DNA of 64,000 bases, from contig CAMQGK010000567.1 of NCBI GenBank assembly GCA_947000775.1, forward strand, positions 8,301,001-8,365,000, read 5' to 3'. Both the position numbers and the translations under genes were made by a program. The stretch comes from Pterois miles. Its lineage: Eukaryota; Chordata; Actinopteri; Perciformes; Scorpaenidae. The notes beneath the pieces are model-generated. The model saw only the letters and a program-made list of their open reading frames with translations. It was not told the origin of the DNA and did not search any database. Below are positions 24,877-36,800 of this stretch, piece after piece (within the stretch, counting starts at the first letter, position 1; each line of letters starts with the position of its first letter).

Positions 24877-26520
24877 CTGCTAGTACAGCAAAGTGGGAAT
24901 TCTGCGTGTCTTGACAATCACATTACCCCCCCTCAACTACCCCCTGCTCTCTCCCCACCTTCCCTGTGGCCTAGATAGAGAAATATGCATAACTTCTTCA
25001 TTTACCCCTGCAGCTGAAGTAGTACACTAGATAATTCACACTACTAAAAGACGTTGCAAAACTGAGTTTTATCATCCACTTGGGTGCTGCAGTAGCCTCC
25101 TAACGTTGCGCTATTGCCGCTGCTGTTGCCGGATAAGCTGCCGCTCTGATGTATGGATGTGTGTGACACGTGCAGCCTCGAGGCATCATCTCCATTTTGA
25201 ACAGTAATCGTGACACGGAATACTATTACGGACACCGTTCAGAACAGCTAACCCTCTCAACTACGGCTCCAGATTAGGCTTATCGGCGGTGTAATTGTGT
25301 GTTTACAGATGTGGCACTGTGTGCAGCTGAAGTGAGGGAATGCCGCGCGCTGGCTGTGGCAGTAATGTGAGAGGATATATGCATTCAACAATATGAGAAG
25401 ATTGGATTTGGATAAACAGGATTGTAATGTGGTAGCTAACAGTGCAGCCAGCGGAGAGCTTTTTAGGACCCAGTAATCCAAACATTAATAAAAAGTTAAA
25501 TCCTGCCAGAGGAAGGCAAAACAAGGCAAGACTGGTGAAATGCTAACATTGTCAGCTACCCTGCTCTGCATAAAAGCAGGCCAGGCACTCTAAATAAAAG
25601 GCACTTCATAACATCTATAACAAAATGTTGTTGTTTTAATGACTCAACATATTGGCTCTTGTACATACTGCCTCATACAAGATGATGTGTTACGTTTGGG
25701 CGCCATGATTATATTTATGATTTATGATATAGAGCCTTTCTCACCCTGCGGATCATACTGACATAATAACGTAACGTCTCCAAAGTGCTTATTTTGTCTG
25801 ACAAAGAGTTTTAATATGTTCAATTCATGCAGATATGAAATGAAGAAAAACCACCAGAGCTGCAGATGTTTGGTATTTGTATTAATTTAATGGGTGACTT
25901 TGCCATTAAAGCATTTATAATCAATATTTAAGCAGTAGCTCACGTGATTATATCACAGCTAAGGGTGTTGTTTGGCCCAATGCTTACATTTCACGGTCTG
26001 GAGGTATTGCTATTGCTCAAATAGATTTTTATTAATAAATAGTCCTGATAAAATAGGCTCTCCTGCCCGCACATACCGAGGCGGTTGCTATAGAACGTAA
26101 ACTAGCAGCCAGCATATTAGGCTAGCGTTATATTGATTTCATTATTTGGCTTTACATTGCATTACATTTACGTAATTTACAGTATATGTTGCCATTTACT
26201 GTATGCTTGTACTGCCTTTTTTTTTTTCGTTTACTTTCGTTTGCCAATCCACTTATGGCCATAATTTCTCTGTTGTCAAGACCCACATCAGGTAGTTTCT
26301 GAATGGTGGCTCTGCGGAGGCAGTGGTTAGTGTTTTGTTTCTGGTTAACACTGTGGGACCTCTTCTCTACATAGCGCTGCATGTCGTTTGTAAGGTGGAT
26401 TTTTTTTTTTCTGGAGATGGGCACTGCTAAATCTAGAAATTAACCTTAAATGTTTCCATTTTATAGTGGATTTTGGCAGATTACTTTATTACTTTGTGTT
26501 TCAGTCACCTTTAAAGAGCT
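21480..26520. other. Intergenic, microsatellites and low-confidence repeats
   Basis: Includes (TG)n at 24336-24372, (AC)n at 24844-24872 and a TTC-rich tract at about 24470-24497. The AT-rich 22670-23470 stretch may be an old DNA element (GGGATGATAC-like left end). The long + strand frame 24281-24799 runs through the TG repeat and is not credible as a gene. Confidence 0.45.
24336..24372. repeat. (TG)n microsatellite
   Basis: Perfect dinucleotide run of about 37 bp. Confidence 0.95.
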
Positions 26521-26533
26521 TTATAGCATGTTT

Positions 26534-26712
26534 CAGGGTTCCTGCAGGGTCTTAAACAGTCTTAACATGTCTAAAATACAACAACCCAAAATCAAGGCTT
26601 CAAAATGCCTTAAAATTGCACAAAATGTCTTAAATCCAATTTTGGCAAGTCTTAAAAATCCATTAACCTTTCTTTAATTAAAAAAAAATGCATTATCTTG
26701 TCTTAAAATGTT
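26534..26712 (+). repeat. CAGGGTTCC-type repeat with GTCTTAAA units
   Basis: Starts CAGGGTTCCTGCAGGGTCTT and continues as degenerate repeats of GTCTTAAA/TGTCTTAA. It resembles a hAT-like non-autonomous repeat common in fishes. No clear right end. Confidence 0.5.
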
Positions 26713-26719
26713 TTTTTGT

Positions 26720-29700
26720 TTTTTGAGAGCGCTGTAACAAAACACCGTTGATGTTGTTTTTGTCAAGCCTAGGGTCAGAGTGCTAAAACTAGGTAAAAAA
26801 TAAGTAAATTCAAGTTTAATTACATATGGTTAGAGAGCGGTGAATTTAGTGCATGGTTGAAGCCGGTGCCTGGAAACATATTTGAAGCTCGCTCCACCCT
26901 CTGCAAGAAAACTCTGAAACGCTGGGCATCAAGTCTTTGGAGTCGCATGCTGAGACAGAATAACATAAAGTGGCTGTAGTAAAACGGGATCAAACGCCTG
27001 TCGGTATTGTTCTACATCCTGCTGTCAATAAAGTCATTTCCAGCTGCACCAGGCAGCTGTTTTCAGCAAGAAAAGCTCTTAAAACCAACTGTGCACTACC
27101 TGTCCAGCAACAAACTGGTGCAACTAGCAACTAGCTGCTGAACATAATGAAGCCTTTAGCAGCTAAGCGGCCTTATATTTTTGTCAGGAGATGGAAGAGA
27201 GCTGAACAGAGCAAAGAGGAGAGTTAATATTGGATTTACATTTGCCGTGTGGACACAAACATGTCTCCAAATGAAGGCTAATGTTGCTGCGTATCTGCTG
27301 AATGTGTAAATATACAACTTGCTAACAAGTTCCCCATATCAAATATATAAGGAGATAATAGTCTTTTGTGTTTACAGCTTTTAGGCAGCAAATTAGCAAC
27401 ATGTTCACCATATCAGTATTATAAGGTGACAATATTTACAGCTTGTTGTGTCAGTCAATGTAATTTTAAAGTATTACAATAGTTTTGCGGTTTGTTTTCT
27501 TTATTCAGAAAGTTATGTTTTGATGTATTTGATTTGTTTGGGTTCAATCTGTACAACTGCAAACTAGCCAGGTCTTGGAAACAAGCTTCACATGGACTTA
27601 TAGGAGTTCTTACATAATTGTGCTCCAGCGTTGAGATATTTTCACAGCGAGGCGAGTCGAGGTAAATGTGATTCCAGTTGCTTTAAATTTAGCAAACCGT
27701 GAAGAAGCTGTTCACTCCGGTTAAAACACGGGAAGAAAGCAAATGTGAATCAGTCCAGGTGGAGTTCAGCTCGTTACGCCAGGATTTGTTTTGGCTCGTA
27801 GATGCTAACATCTGTCCAAACCTTGTTTGTGGAGGCTATATACAGAAGGTGGATCAGCTCCCACTTCCACAGTTAACTAAGCTGAATCACAGTGTGATTA
27901 GGAAAGGGAGGTGAGACAGAAGCATTCGCTAGCCGGGTTAATGACGCTCTACGCTACACTGTGAAGCTGGAGCGTTATGAGGTGAAGCAGGCCTTTCCCC
28001 TGGGATTTCAGCGTGTTTGATCACATCTAACGTTAGGCTCACCTAGTCGACCAGCATTAGCATGGGCACGCATCATTTGGTCTCTGTCGTCATAGCTGTA
28101 AATCTTTAGATGACTTTTAAAGCCTCATGTTATATTGTACTTTTTATATGACCACGGTTTTATCCCCTCACTGCTGAGGGTGACTCCCCTGCTCTCAGGT
28201 AGGTGGATGTGGGTGAAGGTGCGGAAAAAAGGGGACAGAGGAAGGAAACAAGAATGAGGTAACAAGTGGAGGAGGGAGGGAGTCACTTCTAAACTTCTCT
28301 TAAACGTTCTTGGCCTGGCTGACAGGACAGGCTGTCTCTCGGTGTCCTCTCGCTGTCCACCGTCATAAGAGCTGCCTTGCAATCAACCTGCACTTAAGAC
28401 AGATTCGGGCCCGGAGTGTTTTCACGCTGCACTTTGCAGAGATCATTTGTCAAACGCTGTGCGGCCTTGAATCTCTGACGGCAGCAAGCAAGTTGCTCAA
28501 CTTGTAATGACACGCTCTGGAGGTGCTGCTAGGAGCTTCTAAGGACAAATTCAAGCAGTTTGATGACCAGTTTGGCCACGAGAAGGTGTCCCTGCCAGTG
28601 GTGCCCTCGAGAGTCCTGATCGAGAGTGGACTTGTTCAGATAGAGCGCAAGTTCACATTCATGTTAAACTGAAGCTGACTTTTGATCAAAAGCAGAATAT
28701 AAATGAACAGATTATGTAAAGATTAAAATAAGAGGAGCAGGAAAGGAGAGTCGATGTTGATGACAGGTTTTTATGACAGGTAATAAGTCTGCTGAGTGCA
28801 CCATTGGTGTCTCGCCTACGGCACCAAAGAAGTCAGGAACTGCACTGAACATTGCTGCCAGAAATAAAAACTGTCTCATTTCCTGGGATGACACTTTCTC
28901 ATTGGGACACCTACCTAACACCAGTAAAAAAACAGAGAAGGTAAATACTGTCTTGAAAAGTCAATGGGGAAGTTGGATATACCTGGAGAGTGTAGAAGTG
29001 CCTTGATCCATATTCATCAGCTAATCCAGCCACAGTGGTGGAGCCTCATGAATTAAACATAACCAAGCTGGGGCTCATTCAACACAGCTAAGTGTTAGCT
29101 GGTGTGTTAGCTCAGATAATGAACATTAACCACTTCAGCTCATTGATATTCAGACATTAGGCTTCTTATATTATTATAGAAAGATACAAAGAGGATGAGG
29201 CTGCACTAATAATGATGACAAAGTTTGGCTCAACAGGTGTAAGGTGTCACTGTCAGATCTTAATACCATGAAAACGTGAAATCGTTCCATCTTCACTTGT
29301 CAGCTAGATAATGAGGGACAGCTCACTAATTTCTACCAGTGTCTGCACTGCAGCGTACAGTATGGTGTCAGTGGTGTTGCTCTTACAGTCCAGACAATTA
29401 CATTTTCTATTCATTACGTGTTAAAGCAGACCTGGGCATCATACAGCCCTCGTGATGGTCTGCCTGACCCAGGAGGTCTCAGACAAACCACACAATTTTA
29501 CTTACAAAGCTAAAAAACAACGGTAAAGAAAATAGTTTTTGTGGTGAAATGCTCGTGTATCGTTAGTGTACTTCTTCCTGTCACACTTGACATTGACGTG
29601 AGTGATGTTTGAAGTAGCGTCACCTGCTGAGGCGGCACATCTATAATAATTCATGAACTGCTAAGTATTTTTTCACAGAGGTTGGCGGTAAAGCTGCATG

Positions 29701-30400
29701 CTGAGTTTGCCACAAACATGAGGCCCCCCAGGAAAAATAATTTCCCACCGCTATGTTTAAGGGGTATTTTTCAACCTGCACCATATTTTGCACAACACAG
29801 GGACAACAGTTTTTGAAATTGCCTGCAGCTGCCAGCTACATAACAGGCTGAATTATAATCATTGGAGGCAACCTGGCACTGTCAGTTTACGCTCACTAAA
29901 AGTGCTTGTTTTTGACACTGACAGGCTCAGATTGCTACTATAAATGACAAAATCAGCTGAATATCCAGCCATGACCTTGAAAATCTTTTCGGTAACACTA
30001 AACTACTGACCAACAACTCACCACACAATAACAAAACGAAAGCTAAGAAAAGCATTTTATCTCTCTGTAGCGTCCGTTCCATAATGTTGTCACTTATAAT
30101 AACAGTCTGAGCCTTAGTCACTTAGAAAGTTATCCTTTATGAATATGTTTTCATATGTGGCCTGTTTTTATAATCACAGCTGTATTCATACATGTGGCTC
30201 ATTTTTAGTTGACAGAAACCTCATACAACCTGCTATATACTGTATATAGAGAGATGAGATGAATAGATTCACATAAAAAATCATTTCCGTTTGGTGTTTT
30301 ACTAATAATATACTGTAAATAATAAAAAAAACACAATATAGTACTTTGATTTAAAACAATAAACTGTAAACTTGCCGCTTGCAGACACTTAAATCCTTCT
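26720..30400. other. Intergenic, one unexplained coding-like frame
   Basis: No recognised gene. One 53-codon frame at 28511-28672 is listed separately because its composition looks protein-like. The rest is repeat-poor, AT-rich sequence. Confidence 0.4.
28511..28672 (+). other. Unidentified coding-like reading frame (possible exon or pseudogene fragment)
   Basis: An open frame between TGA (28508-28510) and TGA (28670-28672) with no early Met. The translation has a soluble, folded-protein texture: LLGASKDKFKQFDDQFGHEK, then VSLPVVPSRVLIESGLVQIE, then RKFTFMLN. Third positions are G/C-rich (GAC, AAG, CAG, GTG, CTG), unlike the AT-rich flanks. A CTAG sits just before GAGCTTCT but lacks a good pyrimidine tract, and no donor follows. 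I do not recognise the family. It may be a decayed retrocopy or chance. Confidence 0.25.
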
Positions 30401-30407
30401 GCTGTAA

Positions 30408-30650
30408 TGTGTGTGTGTGTGTCTGTGAAGGTTCTCATTCATCCAGGTCATATTCATTCTGGCAAAAAGTTGAATCGAAGGCAACTGGACTTAGATTAAG
30501 TCCGACTAGTCAGACTAGTGGGGACTAGTCAGACTGCAGCGTTCGAACTGATGAAGCCACTTGGATAAGGGGCGAAACGTCTTCAGGGACAAATCTAAGT
30601 CCAGTTGCCTTCGATTCAACTTTTTGCCAGAAAGTGTGTGTGTGTGTGTC
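30408..30650 (+). mobile_element. Palindromic, Penelope-like retroelement fragment
   Basis: A perfect 41-bp inverted repeat (30457-30497 against 30592-30632) encloses about 94 bp. The insert has direct GACTAGTCAGACT units and a segment ending GGCGAAACGTCTTC. (GT)n runs flank both sides (about 30408-30422 and 30635-30650), as if it had inserted into a microsatellite. The GAAACGTCTTC context and the TTCTGGCAAAAAGTTGAATC arms resemble terminal parts of Penelope-like elements in fishes. This is inferred from memory. Confidence 0.45.
30545..30584 (+). ncRNA. Hammerhead-ribozyme-like core
   Basis: CTGATGA (30548-30554), stem II GCCAC/GGGGC (30556-30560 and 30569-30573, one A-G mismatch), GAAA (30574-30577), then CGTC (30578-30581) with the predicted cleavage after C30581. 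Stem I is only GAA/TTC. One extra A separates CTGATGA from stem II, and stem III is minimal, so this copy is degenerate and may be inactive or work only as a dimer. Penelope-like elements are known to carry minimal type I hammerheads. Confidence 0.35.
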
Positions 30651-30842
30651 CACATTTTCTTCACCTCCAAATCTGAGTGTACACCTCGTTTTAGATATTT
30701 TTATTGATTCACCAGTTCTGCTTCTAATGGAGTTTATTCAAGATAAATGTTAAAGAGATTTGAAACTATTTTTAAGATGTTCAAGTAAACCTGCTTCTTG
30801 AATTAGCAGAGCTGAAACTCCCGATGGGGGTGTAATGTAACT

Positions 30843-30857
30843 ATATGTGTATATATA

Positions 30858-30926
<69 letters not shown>

Positions 30927-30951
30927 GTGTACGTGTGTGCGTGCTGGGTAA
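30843..30951. repeat. Compound (TA)n(TG)n microsatellite
   Basis: TATATA run of about 24 bp followed by a TG run, with GTGTATATATACGTG imperfections before it. Confidence 0.95.
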
Positions 30952-31239
30952 GGAATCATAGCATTAGCAGCTGTTAGACTGAAGCATTCAGGACTGGTGA
31001 GAGGGATGGACGTGGGGGTGAATTAGTATCCATTACTGTGAAAAGCCAGGCAGTTTCACCGCAATGCAATCTCCTGATACAACTGTGTATGCGTGTATTT
31101 ATATATGTTCAAGGTCATGTTATAGACATTTTGTACAGTTCAGGGTTTGGGTAAAGGGTTAAGATTGGAACTGAGATTGTGATTTGACCTTGCAGACAAA
31201 ATAGTCAGAGAGAGAAAGGCAGGTTTTGTATTTGCTTTA

Positions 31240-32230
31240 ACACACCCACATTACACGACTCCTTGTTTCTTCTCTCTCTTTCCCTTCCTCCCACTCCTTA
31301 CCCCTCTGTCATTGTTCCCCATCCTCAAAATGATTATTGCATGCAGTATGAATTTCACATAGCGAGCAGCTGGTCATTTGCTTTAGAGACACCAACTTTC
31401 AGCAAACATATGTTCGCTGTGTGTGGATGATTTACAGAGTATAAAAGCAGGACGGTATGATACACAGAGGATGAGAGGAGTTAATGGATTGATAGTAAAC
31501 AGAGACGTATTAAATGACTGTGTGTGTGTGTGTGTGTGTTTATTTAGTGTCCAGAGTATTTTTCATGGGAGACGTAATACTAATCTTTTAGTGCCATATG
31601 TAAATGTAGTTATGGTAATTTATATAAAGTGGCTTAATGCATCAATTCATGTTTTCCCAAACCGAGCACAATAGCATGAAATATAATGCAGCGGTTTACA
31701 TGGAGGGATATGCTGACACATATTGCATATTATTCTCTCTCATACAAACACACATTTGCATAAACACACACACATTGCTATCTTCACTCTACAGTGCGTG
31801 CTGACATTTCCAACCTAAGAGAATGTCCCTTTGCGTCCGCCTTTCACCCACTTGTTGTTTTCTCCTCCCTCTCATCCACCATCACTCCGTCTTTGTTCCT
31901 CCCTCCATCACACCCTTCCTCCCTTGCATCTCTCCCCCCTCTGTCTCCATCATTACCTTTCCCCCTTCCTCTCTTCCTTTACATCGCTCATCTCAGTTCA
32001 ATTTAGCTCCATTCAGTGCTAGCACTAAGTACAAATCAGCGTATATTCACTATCGCTGTTTATGATAACATAAATTAGGATAATTAACACATATCAACAA
32101 TTTACTTTAATATAATTGCATATGCTCTTTTTTACCTGCTTGCTCACGTGACCACAGCTCTTTTCTGCATCAGGTGTTATCTGTTAGTGTGTGTTCTCCA
32201 TCATTTTTCCTTAGTTTAACCTCAGCTGTG
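31240..32230. other. Intergenic with pyrimidine-rich patches
   Basis: C/T-rich patches at about 31260-31320 and 31855-31990 give three overlapping + strand frames (31794-32065) that are composition artefacts. A (TG)n run lies at about 31519-31539. No gene. Confidence 0.5.
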
Positions 32231-32389
32231 GTCCCTCTCTCTCACTTGATCTGCAAAACACTGATTTTATGCATAACACGAAACAAAAGAACAGTTTTCC
32301 ACAACACTGGCCGTTGAAATGAAATTGTTGTGAAGTGTTCTGAGAGAAAACTAGACTTCTGCACCTCCTCGTGGCTCTGTTTTCTGTTT

Positions 32390-32946
32390 TCTAGCCCCTC
32401 TACTGGAGACTTTGGCCAATCACAGGTCATTTGAGAGGGAGAGAGTGTTTCTATTGGCTGTTCATTCAGTGGAGGCAGCTGCCAATCACTTGTGAACTCA
32501 ATCAATCAATCGCTGATCAAATATGGATCAATATTCTGTTAAAAAATGGGAAAGTTTGTGTGGCCATGTTGAGATCAGGTGAGGAAAATACCAAGCACCG
32601 GCAACCAGTCGGAGCAAACTTTCTTATTTTACGGCTAAACAGTAACTAAAAGATATTTCTGAAAACATTTGAGATGACAAATTACAGTAACAGAATATTG
32701 ATTCATAATTGATCAGCGCTGCCTAGTTTGACCGTTTGATCAGAGTTTGTGAGTGATTGACAGCTACTCAGAGACGGCAGGCTCCAGCTCAGCTCTGATT
32801 GGTTGTTTTCCTCCGGTCTGTGAAATCTTGCAGATGCCATTAAGAGGACCAGAGGACACAGAGGTACGTGTCAAGATATAGTGACCGTTGTATAAAAATA
32901 ACTTTTTAAAAATCATGTTTGCCCTAATTCTACCTACTTCAGCTTT
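32390..32946 (-). mobile_element. Rearranged copy of the epn2-intron MITE family
   Basis: Homologous to 584-1112, but as a mosaic. About 32395-32460 is in reverse orientation (TTTGGCCAATCACAGGTCAT), about 32470-32620 is forward (GATCAAATATGGATCAATAT to CCAAGCACCG), and about 32625-32946 is reverse again (GTAACAGAATATTGATTCAT to CTACCTACTTCAGCTTT). The middle has been inverted and partly duplicated. No intact TTAA ends. Confidence 0.6.
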
Positions 32947-33097
32947 CAAATGATAAGTTTCTGATTTTTTATCATTTTTCATTTTGGTTTAGCCTCAAAA
33001 TTAGCTTTGGCAATACTTTGAAATGGATTTCTCACCAGTATGTGAACTGTGGATTCTGTAGCAGTAGTAGTAGTAGTAGTAGTAATATCTTATTGTA

Positions 33098-33356
33098 TTA
33101 AAGGTACAGTGTGTAGGATTTAATTGAATACCTCTCTACGGTGGCCTTCAAGTAGCATAAAAACTCCAAAGGCTTGATTCGTCTGTTCTGTAGGAACATG
33201 GCGGAGCAACATGGTGGACTCCATGAAGCTAACAAAAACACATTCTTAGTGTCAGGTGATTATACACTAATGAAAACATTATGTTATTAACGTTATGAAT
33301 ATTATATTTCATTTCTGCTGATAGGTCCCCTGAAATGCTGCGTACTGGCCCTTTAT
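33098..33356 (+). mobile_element. TTAA-type MITE (AAAGGTACAGTGTGTAGG family)
   Basis: Left end TTAAAGGTACAGTGTGTAGG at 33098. The right end GCTGCGTACTGGCCCTTTAT is the inverted counterpart, with the final TTAA decayed to TTAT. Internal ACATGGCGGAGCAACATGG and GGTGATTATACACTAATGAA segments fit a family I remember from percomorphs. Confidence 0.6.
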
Positions 33357-33382
33357 CCTGAGCTCAAAATAGTCGTATAAAG

Positions 33383-33860
33383 CAGTGATTCTTAACCATA
33401 GGGCCGCGGCCCAAACTTGGGCCCCGAGCGCCACCTAGTGGGCCGCAAAAAAAATCTGTTTTGTACATGTGGGCCGCGAGGGCCGCGGGACGCAATAACA
33501 ACTCCCGACCATGTAGTGGCGCTAATGCATCAGTCAGTTGTTACTTTAACCAGCTCCATAAATAAGGAGAAGAAGACACTCTGCTAGCTGTAAACAAACA
33601 AGATGGAGAAATATTTAAAACGAAAAAATGAAGACGACCCCCGGTTTATTGAATTGAATTGAATACAAATCAAACCAAGAGTGAGATAATTATAAACCTA
33701 TACAGTGTATATATATTAAATAATACATATTAAATAATATATATAATATAATATAATTAATAATAATAAATAATATATATTAAAATTATATTTAATGGGC
33801 CCTGGACCACTCTGTACTGAAAAAAATGGGCCTCAGGGTCAGAAAGGTTAAGAACCCCTG
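33383..33860 (+). mobile_element. Non-autonomous hAT element with exact 8-bp target duplication
   Basis: GTATAAAG at 33375-33382 and 33861-33868 is a perfect 8-bp duplication. The ends are CAGTGATTCTTAACC and, inverted, CAGGGGTTCTTAACC. The element is 478 bp. Inside, at 33603-33662, a short frame MEKYLKRKNEDDPR resembles the N-terminus of ZBED5/EPM2AIP1-like hAT transposases and stops after 19 codons. Most of the transposase is missing, replaced by AT-rich sequence (about 33700-33790). Confidence 0.8.
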
Positions 33861-33869
33861 GTATAAAGG

Positions 33870-36800
33870 ATAGGATTCAGATTTTTAGATTTCCTCATTT
33901 AGCTTTGGCTGAACTTTAAATTTCATTTTTTATGAACTGTAGAAATATTGTGTTCAGATAGACTTAAAGAAATTAGACTCTATACTAAAACCAGCAAGAT
34001 TTCGTTCATATTTGAATGTGTGCCCAGAAGAACAAGGGATCAGGAATGATCAGCTTGAAACAAGGAAAGAAAAATGACATGAAGTGAACCCCGGAGTGAA
34101 TATTTTGTACCATTTTGTTCCATATGAACTCGCTCTAGTAAAGGATAAAGACAGAGAAACCGTCTTAACCCACTTGCACACCCGGACATATCCTCATATT
34201 CCCTCTTCCTCTTTTGCTTCCCCTGCATGTTTTTGATTCGGAGGGTAGTAACTATGAGAGGGCTGCTCTGATCCTCAGCTAATACTTTGTCCCATCACAT
34301 GAGGCCTTGATGCTCCAGTAAAGATACAAGTAATCTGCATTAACTCCGTTTTCAGTTGGAGTGATTGTACAGAGCAGCCTGCAGCGAGTGCAGCAGTCAA
34401 AGATGGTCCATTACCTTAACTGACCGAGTGGCCTGCTAACATGAACGGGATCCTTGGGCGTGCAATGGAGATGTGCTACAAATAGAAAATAAGAGGAGAT
34501 AAAAGGAGTTATCTTTCAGTAAGATATATAGAGGAAGAGATTGACAGCGCGAGAAAGACTCACAAATTCACAAATCCCCACTGCGACAGCCTCTCGGAAG
34601 GGATTTCTGCTAGAGACTTGAGAGTAAGAACTCCCAAACCTAAACAAAATGAGAGCAGAAAGCAGATTATTGGGGCTACGGCGACAGATGCTTTTTCCTT
34701 TTTCCCTTGAGAACTGGAACACGCTATTGCAACTCAAGAAACTGTATATAACTGAGGGAATACATTAACTGTATGTGTGCTATATGTTTTTCATACTGTT
34801 TGGTTGAAATCATTTTGTGTATTAACATACATTTGCCTTGAAATATTAAATAAGACCTTGTTCGTTGAGTAAATTCTCCTGAGAGCTCCATTAATGTTAT
34901 GTGGAAAGAAATCTGTACATTAATATTTGATGTTTGCAGTGTTTCCCACTTCATCGGTTTGAATTAGCAGCCTGCTGTACTCTTACCCTCCTGCCAGGTT
35001 GACAGCATTGTGGCTTTCATTGTAATTGCTATCAGGTTATTGTGTTAGTCACTTTAGGGAGCAGAATGAAATAATTTGACATGAAAATGCAAATTGGCTT
35101 GGCCACACAGTTTTGGCCATGATGTTCTTTGCGCCAGCTGGTCATTTCTGAGCTTTGGCAACGCTGCTGAGAAGTGGCTACTGACTTGTACCGACATGTG
35201 GTGTGAAGCTGCACAATTAGATTTTCCTCAGAGGACTATGTAGTCAGCACTGTCAGTGACCAACAGTATAGATAATCAGAGTTAAAGAACATCTTTAATA
35301 GGGATCAATGACATGTTGCATTGCATTCTTATAAACTCAGTGTTTTTGTTACCTCAGCCATATCTGCTGCCTTACATTCAACACACCGCTCTGCTCGCGC
35401 TCTAGAGCAGCTTTGACACTATCCTTCGGTGGTGTTGATAGGCTATTACCCGTGTTGTGTTATCGATCAGATAGTGACGTGGGTGGGATATTGAAGGAGA
35501 CTACAGACCTTGGATGTATTATAAGTCCTGGACGTTGTGCCACCGCTTGGATTTGCTTCCAGTTCTTTCCAAAAAAGCAAAAGCATTTACCCCCTAGACC
35601 ACCACTGAAAAAGATAAATCTGTAAAACTGTCAATCATGACTCTTTCTATGATTTATGGAGGTTTTATGTTTGAGGCAAGAAAAGTGATTTAAAAATATG
35701 TGATGTCATCACAATGTAAAGTCAATGGTCTGAGCGGGAGCCCATGGTTGGGGCCAGGAGGAACACTGCTGCACATGTTCAGTGGGCCTATTAAAAGAGG
35801 CTAGGACAAGGATCGTGGGGTATAACACATGTACGCGGCGACTGGCTCAAGATTTTACTGCGCATATGTAGTATCCCCAAGATATGACACGTGACCGGAA
35901 GCTGCTGTAAAAAATTTTTTGCCGTATGCGTCAAGCGAGCAATTCTCATTGGAATGAATGAGCGCCATCTTGAGGGCTGGTATCCAGTTCTTATAATCCA
36001 TCCATGCTACAAACGGAGATAGGCAACTGTATCAGAGCCATGGTAGAGCGTATTGACCTATTTTAATTGGAATCAGATTAAAAAATAACAATTACGATAA
36101 TCATGAAAAGGCTCAATATCTGTTTATTGGCTTAGTTTTTAAGGAAACAGATATTAAGTTTGATATTCTAGTCTTTAAGACTATGATATGATAATTTTTG
36201 TAAATGTTGTCTCCCATTGTCGTTTAACTCAGTCATTAGGAAATTGAAGTCTTGATACCCTCTTATGGCATGCACAAAATGCATGCATTTACCATGTTTT
36301 TCAAGCGTTCCTCTGTGATATCCCAGTCACATCCAACTATATTTTGCATAATGCAGGACATTCTGTCTGCAAATAAATAAATAAATAGATATATAAGTGC
36401 TGTTTCCGCCTGCCGCGCCCCGCTGGGCAAAGATGTTCTCAAGGATTGAAGTATACAAAAGTATCTGTGTCCTAAGACCTCTGAATCTGGGCCACCAGGA
36501 ATGCATGCCCAATGCTTTTTTAAATGCATTTCAACAGTTTCAGAAATTTACTGCTGACAAATGACACTTATGTAAGGGAGGGCCAGGTTATGTAATCACT
36601 GTCACAGACAGCAGGAAGAACAAAGAACAGATTTCCTGGGATCCTGTGTTTGGTCCTAATCTGGCTCCCGACAGTTAGATATGGAAGAGTAATGTCATAA
36701 AACTGCTATGTATAGCACTAATGACAGATCAACAGCTAGAATGCATAGCCACTCAGCTTATAAAAGAATTACCTTAGACTTTATAATAATAGGATCATTG

